A stretch of DNA of 64,000 bases from Methanoculleus receptaculi (GCF_033472595.1 NZ_CP137642.1:992001-1056000); one strand, 5' to 3'. Shown: positions 15,662 to 24,792, counted from the stretch's first letter. Program-made: numbers and translations. The notes: generated by a model not told the origin, from the sequence alone.

Positions 15662-16605
15662 TCATCGCTCTCGCAATCGGCGTCTACATCCTCATGGGTA
15701 TCTACGCTGACTTTAATCAGCTTGTTCAGGTGGTCAGGGGGTTTGAGTGGAGATGCCTTGTCGTTCTGCTCGCCCTAACAACAACAGGCTATCTCCTGCG
15801 TTACCTGAAATGGGACATCTTCTTGAAGAAAGCAGGGGTCTCGCTCCCGGCAAAACAGAATATCTTTGTCTTCTTCAGCGGACTCTCGATGACCGTGACT
15901 CCAGGTAAGATCGGAGAGATCTGGAAGGGGTGGTTGATCCGGGATATCTCAGGGGATAGCCTGAACACGACCGTTCCGGTGGTGATCCTTGACCGCATCA
16001 CTGATATCCTGAGCCTGATACTGCTCTCGGCCGTAGGCATTCTCTCATACAGGGAAGGTGTGCCGCTGTTGATACTGCTCCTGATGCTTATCGTGGGGTT
16101 CTATGTGGCGATTCAGTCCAGTTCTATCTCAGAGAGATTGCTTGGTGTGCTTGAGCGCCATGCGGGGAAGTATGCAACTGATGCCAGGGCAATGCACACG
16201 ACGTTTGAGCAGATAATGAAGCCAGGTCTCCTTCTTGGTCTTTCAGCCCTGAACGCACTTGCGTGGTTCTGTGAGTGCCTCGGCCTCTATGTCGTTACCA
16301 TTGGTTTCCACGAGTACCTCAGCATCACCTTTTCAACCTTCATCTTCAGTTTCGCATTGCTTGCCGGTGGTGTGAGCATGATCCCCGGTGGCATCGGTCT
16401 TGCGGAGGCCACCATCACAGGGTTTCTACAGGTATACGGGCTTGATGCGGCATCCGCCATCGGAATTGCCCTTGTTGTCCGGTTTGGGACGCTATGGTAC
16501 GGTGTCATCCTGGGCTCGGCCGTTTACCTGGCGTTCCGACGGCGGATGATTCCTTCCCATAACCTGAAGAAGGAATCGCCTGGAATCACAAACGGAGGAA
16601 TCTAG
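15637..16605 (+). CDS. flippase-like / LPG-synthase transmembrane-domain protein
   Basis: 322 residues from ATG 15637 (MSNKKLALIIALAIG). It has about eight membrane helices and the family motifs YLLRYLKW, SMTVTPGKIGEIWKGWLI and SMIPGGIGLAEATITGF characteristic of the UPF0104 / lysylphosphatidylglycerol-synthase transmembrane domain (AglD-like). Members are implicated in moving or modifying lipid-linked sugars. It starts inside the end of the PHP gene and its stop is followed directly by the ATG of the DUF362 gene, so four genes from 14055 form one unit. Confidence 0.8.
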   Translation: MSNKKLALIIALAIGVYILMGIYADFNQLVQVVRGFEWRCLVVLLALTTTGYLLRYLKWDIFLKKAGVSLPAKQNIFVFFSGLSMTVTPGKIGEIWKGWLIRDISGDSLNTTVPVVILDRITDILSLILLSAVGILSYREGVPLLILLLMLIVGFYVAIQSSSISERLLGVLERHAGKYATDARAMHTTFEQIMKPGLLLGLSALNALAWFCECLGLYVVTIGFHEYLSITFSTFIFSFALLAGGVSMIPGGIGLAEATITGFLQVYGLDAASAIGIALVVRFGTLWYGVILGSAVYLAFRRRMIPSHNLKKESPGITNGGI

Positions 16606-17733
16606 ATGTCATCCGTCAGTGTCATACGAACGTCCCCGAAGACGGTGCTGGAAGATTGCGGCACCCTGATGCACAGTGCTGGTTACGAGCGCAGTGTTCA
16701 CCGGGATAAGGAAACCATACTGAAGATCAACCTCTCCTGGAGCCTGTTTTATCCTGCGTGCTCCACGCCGCCCTGGCAGCTTGATGGAGTGCTCTCGACG
16801 CTCCGAAATGATGGCTACCAGGATGTTGTCTGCGTCGAGAACCAGACCGTGGTCACCCATCCCTGGAAGGGTGCATACAACAACAAGTGGCTCCCGGTTC
16901 TCAAGCGGCACGGCGTCGAGTATCAGCCCCTGACCGACGTTGAATGGGTGCCTTTTTCGTCGAAAGCCGAGATGCTCGCGATGAATGATCTCGTTGGAGA
17001 GATCCTCATCCCAAAAACCTTCCTTGGCAGTAACGTCATCCATCTTCCAACCGTCAAGACCCACGGCCACACGACCACCACAGGGGCGATAAAGAACGCC
17101 TTTTGGGGCCTGATCCCGAAGTACCGGCACCATGCTCACAAGATGATCCATGAGGTGCTGATGGATCTCCTCGCGATCCAGCAGGAGATCCACACCGGGA
17201 TCTTTGCGGCCATGGATGGTGCGGTCTGCGGCAACGGCGCCGGTCCACGGACGATGGAGCCCTATATCGGCAATATTTTGCTCGCAAGCGAGGACCAGGT
17301 GGCCATCGACGCGGTGGCAGCGAAGATAATGGGTTTCGACCCGATGTCGATCGATTACATCAGGATTGCTCACGACCGCGGCCTTGGCACCGGCGACCCG
17401 GACCAGATCGAGATCGTAGGTATGGATCGAAGCGAGTTCGACCACCTCAACTTCGGTTTCACCACAACAAAGAGCCTGGTCATCAAGTGGGATCAGCGAC
17501 TGCGAAAGGGAACAGTCAGCATACCCTGGCTGCACAACCTCCTCTTCCACTCGCCGATATTTCGGAGTTTCATATTTGCGTCCGGGTTCTACCATGATCG
17601 GTTCTGGTATCCACGGACAGGGATGAAGAACATCAGGGCATTTAGCAACACTGGGTGGGGAAAACTGTTTGAAAAGTATGAGTACGGGGAATACCCAGAA
17701 TATACTGAGGTGAAGGAGTGGAATCCATATTGA
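16606..17733 (+). CDS. DUF362 domain protein
   Basis: 375 residues. DUF362 features: N-terminal VSVIRTSPKTVLED, central LPTVKTHGHTTTTGAIKNAFWG (the conserved Lys-Thr-His / Gly-Lys-Asn area) and AIDAVAAKIMGFDP. No ferredoxin domain is fused, unlike many methanogen members. The function is not established; the fold is linked to iron-sulfur or metal chemistry, and surface-polysaccharide loci in several archaea carry it. ATG follows TAG of the previous gene with no gap. The reverse-strand reading frame across the same region is a shadow. Confidence 0.75.
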   Translation: MSSVSVIRTSPKTVLEDCGTLMHSAGYERSVHRDKETILKINLSWSLFYPACSTPPWQLDGVLSTLRNDGYQDVVCVENQTVVTHPWKGAYNNKWLPVLKRHGVEYQPLTDVEWVPFSSKAEMLAMNDLVGEILIPKTFLGSNVIHLPTVKTHGHTTTTGAIKNAFWGLIPKYRHHAHKMIHEVLMDLLAIQQEIHTGIFAAMDGAVCGNGAGPRTMEPYIGNILLASEDQVAIDAVAAKIMGFDPMSIDYIRIAHDRGLGTGDPDQIEIVGMDRSEFDHLNFGFTTTKSLVIKWDQRLRKGTVSIPWLHNLLFHSPIFRSFIFASGFYHDRFWYPRTGMKNIRAFSNTGWGKLFEKYEYGEYPEYTEVKEWNPY

Positions 17734-17819
17734 GTATTTTCGTTCAAAAATTTAAAGTGTGAGTGATTCGGTTCGAGATAAGGAATAAAGATCAGTGAGT
17801 GGTTAGGTTGTCTTCGGAA

Positions 17820-19562
17820 ATGAATTGTATGATATATTTGACCGATTTTTTAAAGGAGCATAGGTATGTTATTGTATCCATCATAGTCATCGCTCTCTAT
17901 TTAACACCGTTCTATCTCTTTGGAGAGAACGCTCCTACACTGGTTCATGATAACCTTGATTCTGGTTCCCATGTAACTGGATATATAATTCTGGCAGAAA
18001 GCGGCCAGTTGTTTGGCCCTATGGATGCAACCATCCCCCAGGTGATGAACGGTATCCCCCGCAACTCATTTGGATCGGAGTTCAATGTAATCCAATGGCT
18101 CTATCTATTTTTTGAGCCATATACTGCGTATATCATCAACCTCACCCTGATGCATTTTATTGCATTTTTTGGGATGTACCTCCTTCTTACGCGGCGTATT
18201 CTGCCGGATGAAGGTTCTAAGCCTTTTACCGTAGGAGTCTCTCTTGCGTTTGCATTGCTCCCATTCTGGCCCACCGGTGGACTGAGTATTGCAGGCATGC
18301 CATTGCTCTTCTATGCCTTCCTGAACATCAGGGACGGTCACTGGAGTCTTGTTGATTGGGCAATCATTGGACTCATGCCATTCTACTCATCATTTGCTAT
18401 GACTGGGTTTTTTGTTCTGGTTGCGTTGTCAATCTTCTGGTTATATGATCTTGCTGTGACCAAAAAACCGAATTTTGTATTTTTCCTGGCTATCGGCCTG
18501 CTATGCCTGGTGTATTGTCTCGTAGAATACCGCTTGATATTTGGTATGTTCATTGACCCGGGTTACATCTCGCACCGGGTGGAGTTTGCGCAAACACCGT
18601 TGGACTTCTGGAGCGCGTTGAAAACAAGTGTGGTAAACTTCTTCTACGGCCAGTATCATGCTGTGAGTCTGCACACATACTTTGTAGGTCTCTCTGTTGC
18701 CATTGCCGCCCTCATACTCCTCCTCAAGAAGAAAAGGTGCGATCTTTTTGTGGTATTGCTGGGACTATGCGCCGCGATCTCGCTCTTTTACGGTTTTATT
18801 GATTCAGAGTATCTGCTCTTTATCAAGAATTTCCCCCTATTCCAGGGCTTCCAGCTTGGAAGGTTTCATTGGCTGCATCCGCTCCTATGGTATGTCATTT
18901 TTGCCCTGGCGCTCAAGATTATCTACACGAACCTTCGATATGGAAAGCAGGTTGCTGGTATCTTCCTTGGTCTCCAGATCGCATTCCTCTTCACCTGCGG
19001 AGGTGGAGTAATTGGCGAAAGTACCCTCCAATACGGTGGCGCCGGCCTCTTTTTGACGGACCAGTTAACCTGGAACGAATTTTATTCTCCGGAACTGTTT
19101 GATGATATCGATGAGGCCATAGCCCTCCCAAAAGAGTCGTATCGAGTCGTCAGTATAGGGATGCACCCGGCGGTATCTCAATATAATGGGTTCTATACCC
19201 TGGATAGTTATCAGGTGAATTACCCGCTGGATTACAAACATTCATTCCGCAAAATCATGGAGAAAGAGCTTGCAAAGAGCGAGAAGAATCGGGTATACTT
19301 TGACACATGGGGAAGCCGCTGTTATCTATTCGTCAGCGAACTCGAAGACAATATAGGCATGAACACCCGGGAAAACTCTAAACCAATCCAGAATCTTGAG
19401 ATAGACTCAGAAGCCCTCTATGATATGGGCGGGCGGTATATCTTCTCGGCCGTGGAGATTCTGAACCATGAAGACAACAACCTGGAATTGTTTGGTGTTT
19501 TTGAGAATGATAGTTCTCCCTGGAAGATCTGGGTATATTCGGTCAAAAATTCGACGATATAA
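17820..19562 (+). CDS. multi-pass membrane protein, DUF6044 (YkoS)-like
   Basis: 580 residues with about 12 membrane helices and a soluble C-terminal domain of about 180 residues. The early loop contains VHDNLDSGSH and IPQVMNGIPRNSFGSEFN, which resemble the DUF6044/YkoS family. These proteins look like GT-C-fold glycosyltransferases with an acidic first external loop (HDN...D), so a lipid-linked sugar transfer role is possible. Start is uncertain: ATG 17820 is chosen, GTG 17799 and ATG 17829 are alternatives. It ends 30 bases from the convergent pseI gene. DNA here is less GC-rich than the ruv region. Confidence 0.65.
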   Translation: MNCMIYLTDFLKEHRYVIVSIIVIALYLTPFYLFGENAPTLVHDNLDSGSHVTGYIILAESGQLFGPMDATIPQVMNGIPRNSFGSEFNVIQWLYLFFEPYTAYIINLTLMHFIAFFGMYLLLTRRILPDEGSKPFTVGVSLAFALLPFWPTGGLSIAGMPLLFYAFLNIRDGHWSLVDWAIIGLMPFYSSFAMTGFFVLVALSIFWLYDLAVTKKPNFVFFLAIGLLCLVYCLVEYRLIFGMFIDPGYISHRVEFAQTPLDFWSALKTSVVNFFYGQYHAVSLHTYFVGLSVAIAALILLLKKKRCDLFVVLLGLCAAISLFYGFIDSEYLLFIKNFPLFQGFQLGRFHWLHPLLWYVIFALALKIIYTNLRYGKQVAGIFLGLQIAFLFTCGGGVIGESTLQYGGAGLFLTDQLTWNEFYSPELFDDIDEAIALPKESYRVVSIGMHPAVSQYNGFYTLDSYQVNYPLDYKHSFRKIMEKELAKSEKNRVYFDTWGSRCYLFVSELEDNIGMNTRENSKPIQNLEIDSEALYDMGGRYIFSAVEILNHEDNNLELFGVFENDSSPWKIWVYSVKNSTI

Positions 19563-19592
19563 CTGAAAAATTTCGATCAAGGGGATCTGGAA

Positions 19593-20636
19593 CTACAAAA
19601 TCAGATCCCACGACAACGGCGTCCCTCTCGTTATCTTCCCTGCTGCCCTTCTACCGAGCACCACGGGCAGATACTTCGGCGGCAGTCCATACCCCGGCCT
19701 GATCGAGCGCACATTCTCCTCCGTAAACACCTCCCCGGCCTCGATATCTCTCACGGCGAAGAGTGATCGCCGAAAGACCCTGCTTGCCTTTTCGTGCTCG
19801 GAGACCTCATAGCAGACCGTGCCCAGCGCTTTTTCCGTCTCCCTCACCGCATCCACCATCGCCTTAAACTCGTGCGGCTCAAGCGAGAATGCGCTGTCCG
19901 GCCCCGGGTCCGCGCGGGAAAGCGTGAAGTGCTTCTCAATGATGCATGCACCGAGGGCGACCGCCGCCACCGAGGTGGCTATACCGAGGGTGTGGTCCGA
20001 CAACCCGACCGGAGCCCCGAATGCCGCGGCAAGGTGGGGGATGGTCCTCAGGTTCATCTCTTCCGGCGGCGCGGGGTATGCACTTGTGCACTTCAACAGC
20101 GCGATCTGGTCATTGCCGGCCTCCCGGATGGTATGGACGGCCTCGTCGATCTCCGCGAGGGTTGCCATGCCTGTGGAGAGGATGATCGGTTTCCCCTGCC
20201 CGGCGATGTAGCGGATGAGGGGGAGGTCAACGATCTCGAAGGAGGCGATCTTGTAGGCGGGAACACCCAGATTCTCGAGGAAGTCGACCGCGCTCCTGTC
20301 AAATGGTGTCGAGAAGCAGATCATACCGAGTTCCCGCGCCCTCTCCATGATCGGTGCGTGCCACTCCCATGGAGTGTGGGCGAGGGTGTAGAGGTCGTGG
20401 AGACTCTTCCCTTTCCATGGACTCTGTTCATCTTCGATGAAGAACTCACCTTCGTTGATGTCGAGGGTCATGGTGTCGGCCGTGTATGTCTGAAGTTTAA
20501 GTGCCTGAGCACCCGCTTTCGCGGCCGCCTCAACGATCTCCAGTGCCTTGTCAAGTGACTGATTATGGTTCCCGGACATCTCTGCAATGATAAGGGGGGG
20601 AGCACCCGGGTCAATCGTGTGATGTGCGATTTTCAT
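19593..20636 (-). CDS. pseI: pseudaminic acid synthase PseI
   Basis: 347 residues from ATG 20636, preceded by GAGG at a good distance. NeuB-family barrel: AEMSGNHNQSLDKALEIVEA at the N-terminus, KLQTYTADTMT, CFSTPFDRSAVDFLE, KIASFEIVDLPLI, and LSDHTLGIATSVAAVALGA followed by EKHFTLSR. The C-terminal SAF/antifreeze-like domain starts near residue 285 (RSLFAVRDIEAGE). The AEMSGNHN and TLSR..GPDSAFSLEP signatures favour PseI over sialic or legionaminic acid synthases. It condenses the 2,4-diacetamido altrose with phosphoenolpyruvate to give pseudaminic acid. Last gene of the leftward pse operon, 27 bases after the fusion gene. Confidence 0.9.
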   Translation of the reverse strand: MKIAHHTIDPGAPPLIIAEMSGNHNQSLDKALEIVEAAAKAGAQALKLQTYTADTMTLDINEGEFFIEDEQSPWKGKSLHDLYTLAHTPWEWHAPIMERARELGMICFSTPFDRSAVDFLENLGVPAYKIASFEIVDLPLIRYIAGQGKPIILSTGMATLAEIDEAVHTIREAGNDQIALLKCTSAYPAPPEEMNLRTIPHLAAAFGAPVGLSDHTLGIATSVAAVALGACIIEKHFTLSRADPGPDSAFSLEPHEFKAMVDAVRETEKALGTVCYEVSEHEKASRVFRRSLFAVRDIEAGEVFTEENVRSIRPGYGLPPKYLPVVLGRRAAGKITRGTPLSWDLIL

Positions 20637-20668
20637 ATACATCCTCAGCTCTTCATGGTCTCTGGTAT

Positions 20669-22879
20669 TCAGTCATCTTCTTGTTTCTCAATCCGAAGAA
20701 TGAAACGCTTTCCCTTGAATTCAAACCACGCCGGGTATCTAATATTATCAACTGTGCGGAGAAGATTGAATTGTTCCTGGACCGACTTTTTGAGGTCGAT
20801 GGCGCTATCTTCAGGGCGGCGCCGGGCGTAGAACGTCGGCTCGCCTTCTTGCGCGATTCCCGTTGTAATAACCTCTGGATATTCCCTCACAAAGGATCTG
20901 CACAAATCCATTGTCACCTGCATCACTGCATGCCTGAGCTCATCGATCAGTTCCACACCCGAGAACTGAATTACCACCTGTTTGTAAATCGGCCCGCTGT
21001 CGACCGCCTCCGCAGCTTCAAACAACGTGACCGGGATCTGATTCTTGCCCTCAAGAATCTGCCAAGTCATGGGAGACCATCCCCTGCCCCGTGGCAAATC
21101 ACTTGCGTGAACGACGAGGTTATTCTTATGCCGCTCCAATAGATCGGGACCAACAATTTTCCCATAACTCAGGTAGAAGCATAGGTCTCCACGTGACAAT
21201 TCATCAGCCTCATGGGCCCATCTCACCTCATGCCCATCTGCCAACCAGTCCAGGAGTAGTTCTGGGATGTACATATGGTTCCAGCTATCTGCATCAGAGC
21301 ACACGCTGATACGCAATCCCCCCCCGTCCATCGGGTATGTCCATCGGGTATGTCCATCGGGTATGGTATCGAAGTCAAGCGACTCGAAAATTTTGCGCGA
21401 AGGCAGATTCTCAGGTTTCACCCGTCCAAGAACGAGCGCACCAGGATATTCAGAACGCATCTTTAGAAGAGCGGCTTTAAGCAGCGGTCGAGCCAGACCT
21501 CTTTTACGGAACTGAGATGCAAGCGAATAACTGATCTCCCAGGCCGTATCCCGCCTCTCAAACCGCACCTGCCCTATGGGAATTCCATCCTCGGTCTCAA
21601 CAACATAGAGACGACATCCCTCCAGATCGCGGAGCCGGCTATAGAACCACCGGCGATGATCCTCTGCAGAGATGGGGTCAGACGAGAACGAGTTTCGCCG
21701 TGTCTCCGGGTCGTTTGCCCAGGTGAGGAGGAGTGCTTCATCGGAGAGGCGGGCATGGCGCACCTGAAGCGGCGTTTCTGCAGTTATGGTTAAAACCGCA
21801 CCGACACGATCCACACCTTTCCCGTCTACAGTGGCCCGGCAGCGCAGTGACCATCCTCTGTCAATGCCCCCTTCGATCACCTCGGCCAGAACCTGCCTGA
21901 CACTCAGTTCAGAGACTTCATCTTTATGCCCCAGCCAGCGCACTAATCCCAGTCCGTGTAGTTCAGCCGCAATCAGCCGCTGGTTCTCCGCCAGCGTCAC
22001 AACAAGTGTAGGAAGGCCGAGGCACAGGCGCTCCCAACTGGTCGTCCCGGCCGCACCGATGGCAAGATCCGCTCTCGCCATCAGCGGTGCCAGGGTCGGG
22101 AGGTTGCCATGCAGGTGAATGTTGGCATGTCTCACTGCTTGAGCTCGGATCCCCGGAGCATAAGGACTACTGTCAGAGATCACGACATCAACATCGATAT
22201 CGGGGCGATTCAGGCTCAGGAAAGCCGCGAGAGCGCGACCAGTCAGGTTGTCGCGGTCAGCCCCGCCAAATGAGATGAGGATACGATGGACCGGGCCTTC
22301 CCGCGGTGGGATGCGGTCGTGCAGTTCGGCATAAATCGGCTGCAAGAGGGCGTATTCCGGTCCCAACAGCAGGCGACAATCTTCCGGCACCTTACCGGCA
22401 TAGCGGGTCTGCATGTCTGCAAAAAGGTTCTGGTCAAGCAACAGATCGCAATCATGTGCCCGGTCGGCGAGGTCGTCGATCACAAAGATGCGGTCTACCA
22501 ATGGCCGGAGAGCCTCTTCCCAGCGGTAATCAAGCCCGTAATGGTCCACCACCAGCCATGTGGGTTTGATGCCCAGAGTCCTGATGACAACGCCGGTTTG
22601 CCCGGCGTCTTCCTGCCATGCTGCTCCGAGCCAGGCAGCATGGGCCGGGGTTGCATCGGCCTCAAAATCACTCTCTGTCGCAGGGAGGCGGTGAACTGTA
22701 AAACCCTGTTCCTCGATCAGGTCACAAAGGTTGCCCTCATGCTCGCGGCAGATAAACGATACGCCGACACCTTTTCCGGCCAGAGCGTTTGCCAGGGTGA
22801 GGCAACGCATGACGTGACCGGTGCCGATGGCCGGCGAGGCATCGGTGCGGATGACCACCAGATCGTGCATTTGGCTCAT
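20669..22879 (-). CDS. three-domain fusion: PseG hydrolase, GNAT N-acetyltransferase (PseH-like), sugar N-formyltransferase-like
   Basis: 736 residues. Domain 1 (about 5-345): PseG, which releases UDP from the 2,4-diacetamido altrose sugar, with RTDASPAIGTGHVMRCL holding the catalytic His 22, and a later SFGGADRDNL donor motif. Domain 2 (about 368-505): GNAT fold with QVRHARLSDEALLLTWANDP and SQFRKRGLARPLLKAALL, as in PseH, which acetylates the 4-amino group. Domain 3 (about 515-736): formyltransferase fold with VVHASDLPRGRGWSPMTWQI, EAAEAVDSGPIY and a C-terminal RTVDNIRYPAWFEFKGKRF, usually a stand-alone protein. Domains 2 and 3 meet at a 13-bp triplicate and a G8 run. ATG 22879 overlaps the pseF stop (ATGA). 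Confidence 0.85.
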   Translation of the reverse strand: MSQMHDLVVIRTDASPAIGTGHVMRCLTLANALAGKGVGVSFICREHEGNLCDLIEEQGFTVHRLPATESDFEADATPAHAAWLGAAWQEDAGQTGVVIRTLGIKPTWLVVDHYGLDYRWEEALRPLVDRIFVIDDLADRAHDCDLLLDQNLFADMQTRYAGKVPEDCRLLLGPEYALLQPIYAELHDRIPPREGPVHRILISFGGADRDNLTGRALAAFLSLNRPDIDVDVVISDSSPYAPGIRAQAVRHANIHLHGNLPTLAPLMARADLAIGAAGTTSWERLCLGLPTLVVTLAENQRLIAAELHGLGLVRWLGHKDEVSELSVRQVLAEVIEGGIDRGWSLRCRATVDGKGVDRVGAVLTITAETPLQVRHARLSDEALLLTWANDPETRRNSFSSDPISAEDHRRWFYSRLRDLEGCRLYVVETEDGIPIGQVRFERRDTAWEISYSLASQFRKRGLARPLLKAALLKMRSEYPGALVLGRVKPENLPSRKIFESLDFDTIPDGHTRWTYPMDGGGLRISVCSDADSWNHMYIPELLLDWLADGHEVRWAHEADELSRGDLCFYLSYGKIVGPDLLERHKNNLVVHASDLPRGRGWSPMTWQILEGKNQIPVTLFEAAEAVDSGPIYKQVVIQFSGVELIDELRHAVMQVTMDLCRSFVREYPEVITTGIAQEGEPTFYARRRPEDSAIDLKKSVQEQFNLLRTVDNIRYPAWFEFKGKRFILRIEKQEDD
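21318..21364. repeat. 13-bp x3 perfect tandem repeat plus C8/G8 run inside the fusion gene
   Basis: GTCCATCGGGTAT is repeated three times without error at 21326-21364, directly next to eight C at 21318-21325 (G8 on the coding strand). Each 13-base unit shifts the frame when gained or lost; three copies keep the acetyltransferase and formyltransferase domains in one frame. The coding strand also places an ATG (MDGGGLRISV) just before domain 3, so a separate formyltransferase could be started here. Confidence 0.9.
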
Positions 22880-23607
22880 TCGATCGCTTTTTGCTTGATA
22901 TCACTGTTGATCTTTACAATTTCTGGATGCTGTTCCAGATACCGGAGAGCATCCATCCAGGTAAAGTGGTCGTTCCCGAAATGCTCATACACCGTCTGAA
23001 TAAACTCAAGGTCTTCAGGCGTGTCGAGCGTCCATCGATGGTGCGAGAGATCTACATCATTGGCAACACGATGAAGCCGGAACTTTCCAGGATTCCGGTA
23101 TATGTAGGGGGTCACATGTTCTCGCAGTGCAGGGTTGTTGTCCTCTCTCCAAGCACGTTCAAGGGCTGCAAAGGTCATCACCTCGACATCAAGGCCACGC
23201 GGGAATGTCCTTGGCGGAAGAGTGTTTGAGACGTAGTCAACCTTCTCCCTGAGATCCAGAAACACTTCTATCACTTTATCTATAATTTCTGGATCGATCA
23301 TAGGACAATCAGAGGTGATGCGAACGACCACATTTGCCTCAAACGCCCGTGCAGCCTGGTAATACCGATCAAGAAGGTCGTTCTCGCTCCCCCGGAAACA
23401 GTGCCATCCTTCCTCCTCACAGAGTGAGGCGATCAGGTCGTCCTCCTGTCTGGTGGTGGTTGCGATCACAACCTCATCGATACATTTTGCGCGCCGGATC
23501 CGGTTAACGTCCCGGGTCAGCACCGGTTTCCCGAGAAGGTCTTTCATAACCTTGCCAGGCAATCGCGTACTTCCCATCCTTGCCTGAACTACCGCCACCA
23601 CACGCAT
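22876..23607 (-). CDS. pseF: pseudaminic acid cytidylyltransferase PseF-like (SpsF family)
   Basis: 243 residues from ATG 23607 (MRVVAVVQARMGSTRLPGKV, the nucleotide-binding signature). Downstream: VVIATTTRQEDDLI, RGSENDLLDRYY, RITSDCPMIDPEII and the C-terminal HHRWTLDTPEDLEFI, all typical of SpsF-type cytidylyltransferases that serve as PseF in many Pse clusters. Reaction: CTP plus pseudaminic acid to CMP-pseudaminic acid, the glycosyl donor. GTG 23619 directly follows the pseC stop and is an alternative start. Its stop overlaps the start of the fusion gene by ATGA, indicating coupled translation. Confidence 0.85.
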   Translation of the reverse strand: MRVVAVVQARMGSTRLPGKVMKDLLGKPVLTRDVNRIRRAKCIDEVVIATTTRQEDDLIASLCEEEGWHCFRGSENDLLDRYYQAARAFEANVVVRITSDCPMIDPEIIDKVIEVFLDLREKVDYVSNTLPPRTFPRGLDVEVMTFAALERAWREDNNPALREHVTPYIYRNPGKFRLHRVANDVDLSHHRWTLDTPEDLEFIQTVYEHFGNDHFTWMDALRYLEQHPEIVKINSDIKQKAIE

Positions 23608-23619
23608 ATAAAATACCAC

Positions 23620-24768
23620 TCACGCGGAGATTCCAAGGTCAGACTCTGCCTTATGCAACTGTTCAGAGACATACTCCACATCCTCATCTTTCATACCGGG
23701 GTAGAGCGGCAGCGTCAGTGTTCTGTTGAATACATCCTCGGTGCTCGGAAAAGCATTGGCGTCCTGGGGGTAATGCTTCTGATAATAACTGAATTTATAG
23801 ATCGGGATATAATGAACGTTGACACCGACTCCCCGTTCCTTCAGGTAAGAAAACAGGATGTTTCGCTCAACCCCGTTAACCAGAACCGTGTAGAGGTGCC
23901 AGCCGTGATTAACCCCATCCATTGTCTCAGGCAGATCAAGCCATGCCAGGTCTGAGAGAGACCTCCCGTATAATGCTGCAATCTCGTTTCTTCGCTTGAT
24001 GAAAGAGTCGATCTTCTTCAACTGAGACACACCCAGTGCTGCCTGGATATCGGTCATCCGGTAGTTACGGCCAAGAAGTTTCATGTCGTATCCCCATGAT
24101 GCTCCTTCACCGAACAGATCACCTACATCCCGGGTGATCCCATGACTCCGGAGCATCCTGAGTTTAGCATCGAGATCCGGATCGTCGGTCACCACCGCCC
24201 CTCCCTCCCCGGTGGTTATGGGTTTGACAGGGTGGAAACTGAAGACGGTCATATCAGCGAAGGTGCCGATCTTGCGGCCTTTGTAGGAGGCGCCAAACGC
24301 ATGGCATGCATCCTCAATCAGCCGAAGATCATACTCCCCGGCAATCTCCCGGATCTCGTCGATCGCACACGGCTGCCCCGCGTAATCAACGTAGATTATC
24401 GCGCGGGTTTTCGGGCCGATCCTCCTCCTTATCTCATCCGGGTGGATATTCCTCGTTATAGGGTCGATATCAGCAAAGATCGGAATATGACCGTTGTAGA
24501 GGACAGCATTACTCGTGGCGGCAAAGGTGAAGGGGGTTGTAATGATCTCACTCCCTTTCGGGAGGCCAAGGGCCTGGACCGCGATATCCAGAGCGCTCGT
24601 GCCGCTGTTCACCGCGACCGCGTGCCGTGCGCCGACGTATCCGGCAAGATCCGCCTCAAACAGATCGACGGTCGGCCCCGTCGTGAGCCAGTCGCCCTTC
24701 AGAATCTCTACGACAGATCGGACATCATCATCATCGATGGATTGATGCCCATACGGAATGAACTTCAT
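23620..24768 (-). CDS. pseC: PseC, UDP-4-amino-4,6-dideoxy-N-acetyl-altrosamine transaminase
   Basis: 382 residues from ATG 24768 (MKFIPYGHQSIDDDDVRSVV), chosen because TAAGG lies just upstream; ATG 24780 is possible. DegT/DnrJ/EryC1 aminotransferase: AVNSGTSALDIAVQALGL near residue 55, EDACHAFGASYKGRKIG near 155, and the PLP lysine region TVFSFHPVKPITTGEGGAVV near 180. The N-terminal IPYGHQSI is typical of PseC. It uses glutamate and PLP to aminate the 4-keto sugar made by PseB. Second gene of the operon, 24 bases after pseB. Confidence 0.9.
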   Translation of the reverse strand: MKFIPYGHQSIDDDDVRSVVEILKGDWLTTGPTVDLFEADLAGYVGARHAVAVNSGTSALDIAVQALGLPKGSEIITTPFTFAATSNAVLYNGHIPIFADIDPITRNIHPDEIRRRIGPKTRAIIYVDYAGQPCAIDEIREIAGEYDLRLIEDACHAFGASYKGRKIGTFADMTVFSFHPVKPITTGEGGAVVTDDPDLDAKLRMLRSHGITRDVGDLFGEGASWGYDMKLLGRNYRMTDIQAALGVSQLKKIDSFIKRRNEIAALYGRSLSDLAWLDLPETMDGVNHGWHLYTVLVNGVERNILFSYLKERGVGVNVHYIPIYKFSYYQKHYPQDANAFPSTEDVFNRTLTLPLYPGMKDEDVEYVSEQLHKAESDLGISA

Positions 24769-24792
24769 CGGCCTTACCATATTGCGGGTATT

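Noticed and set aside
16609-17595. A 328-codon leftward open frame
   Set aside because: Shadow of the DUF362 gene, whose translation shows family motifs.
21326-21364. CRISPR or minisatellite array
   Set aside because: Only three 13-base copies without spacers, inside a coding frame.
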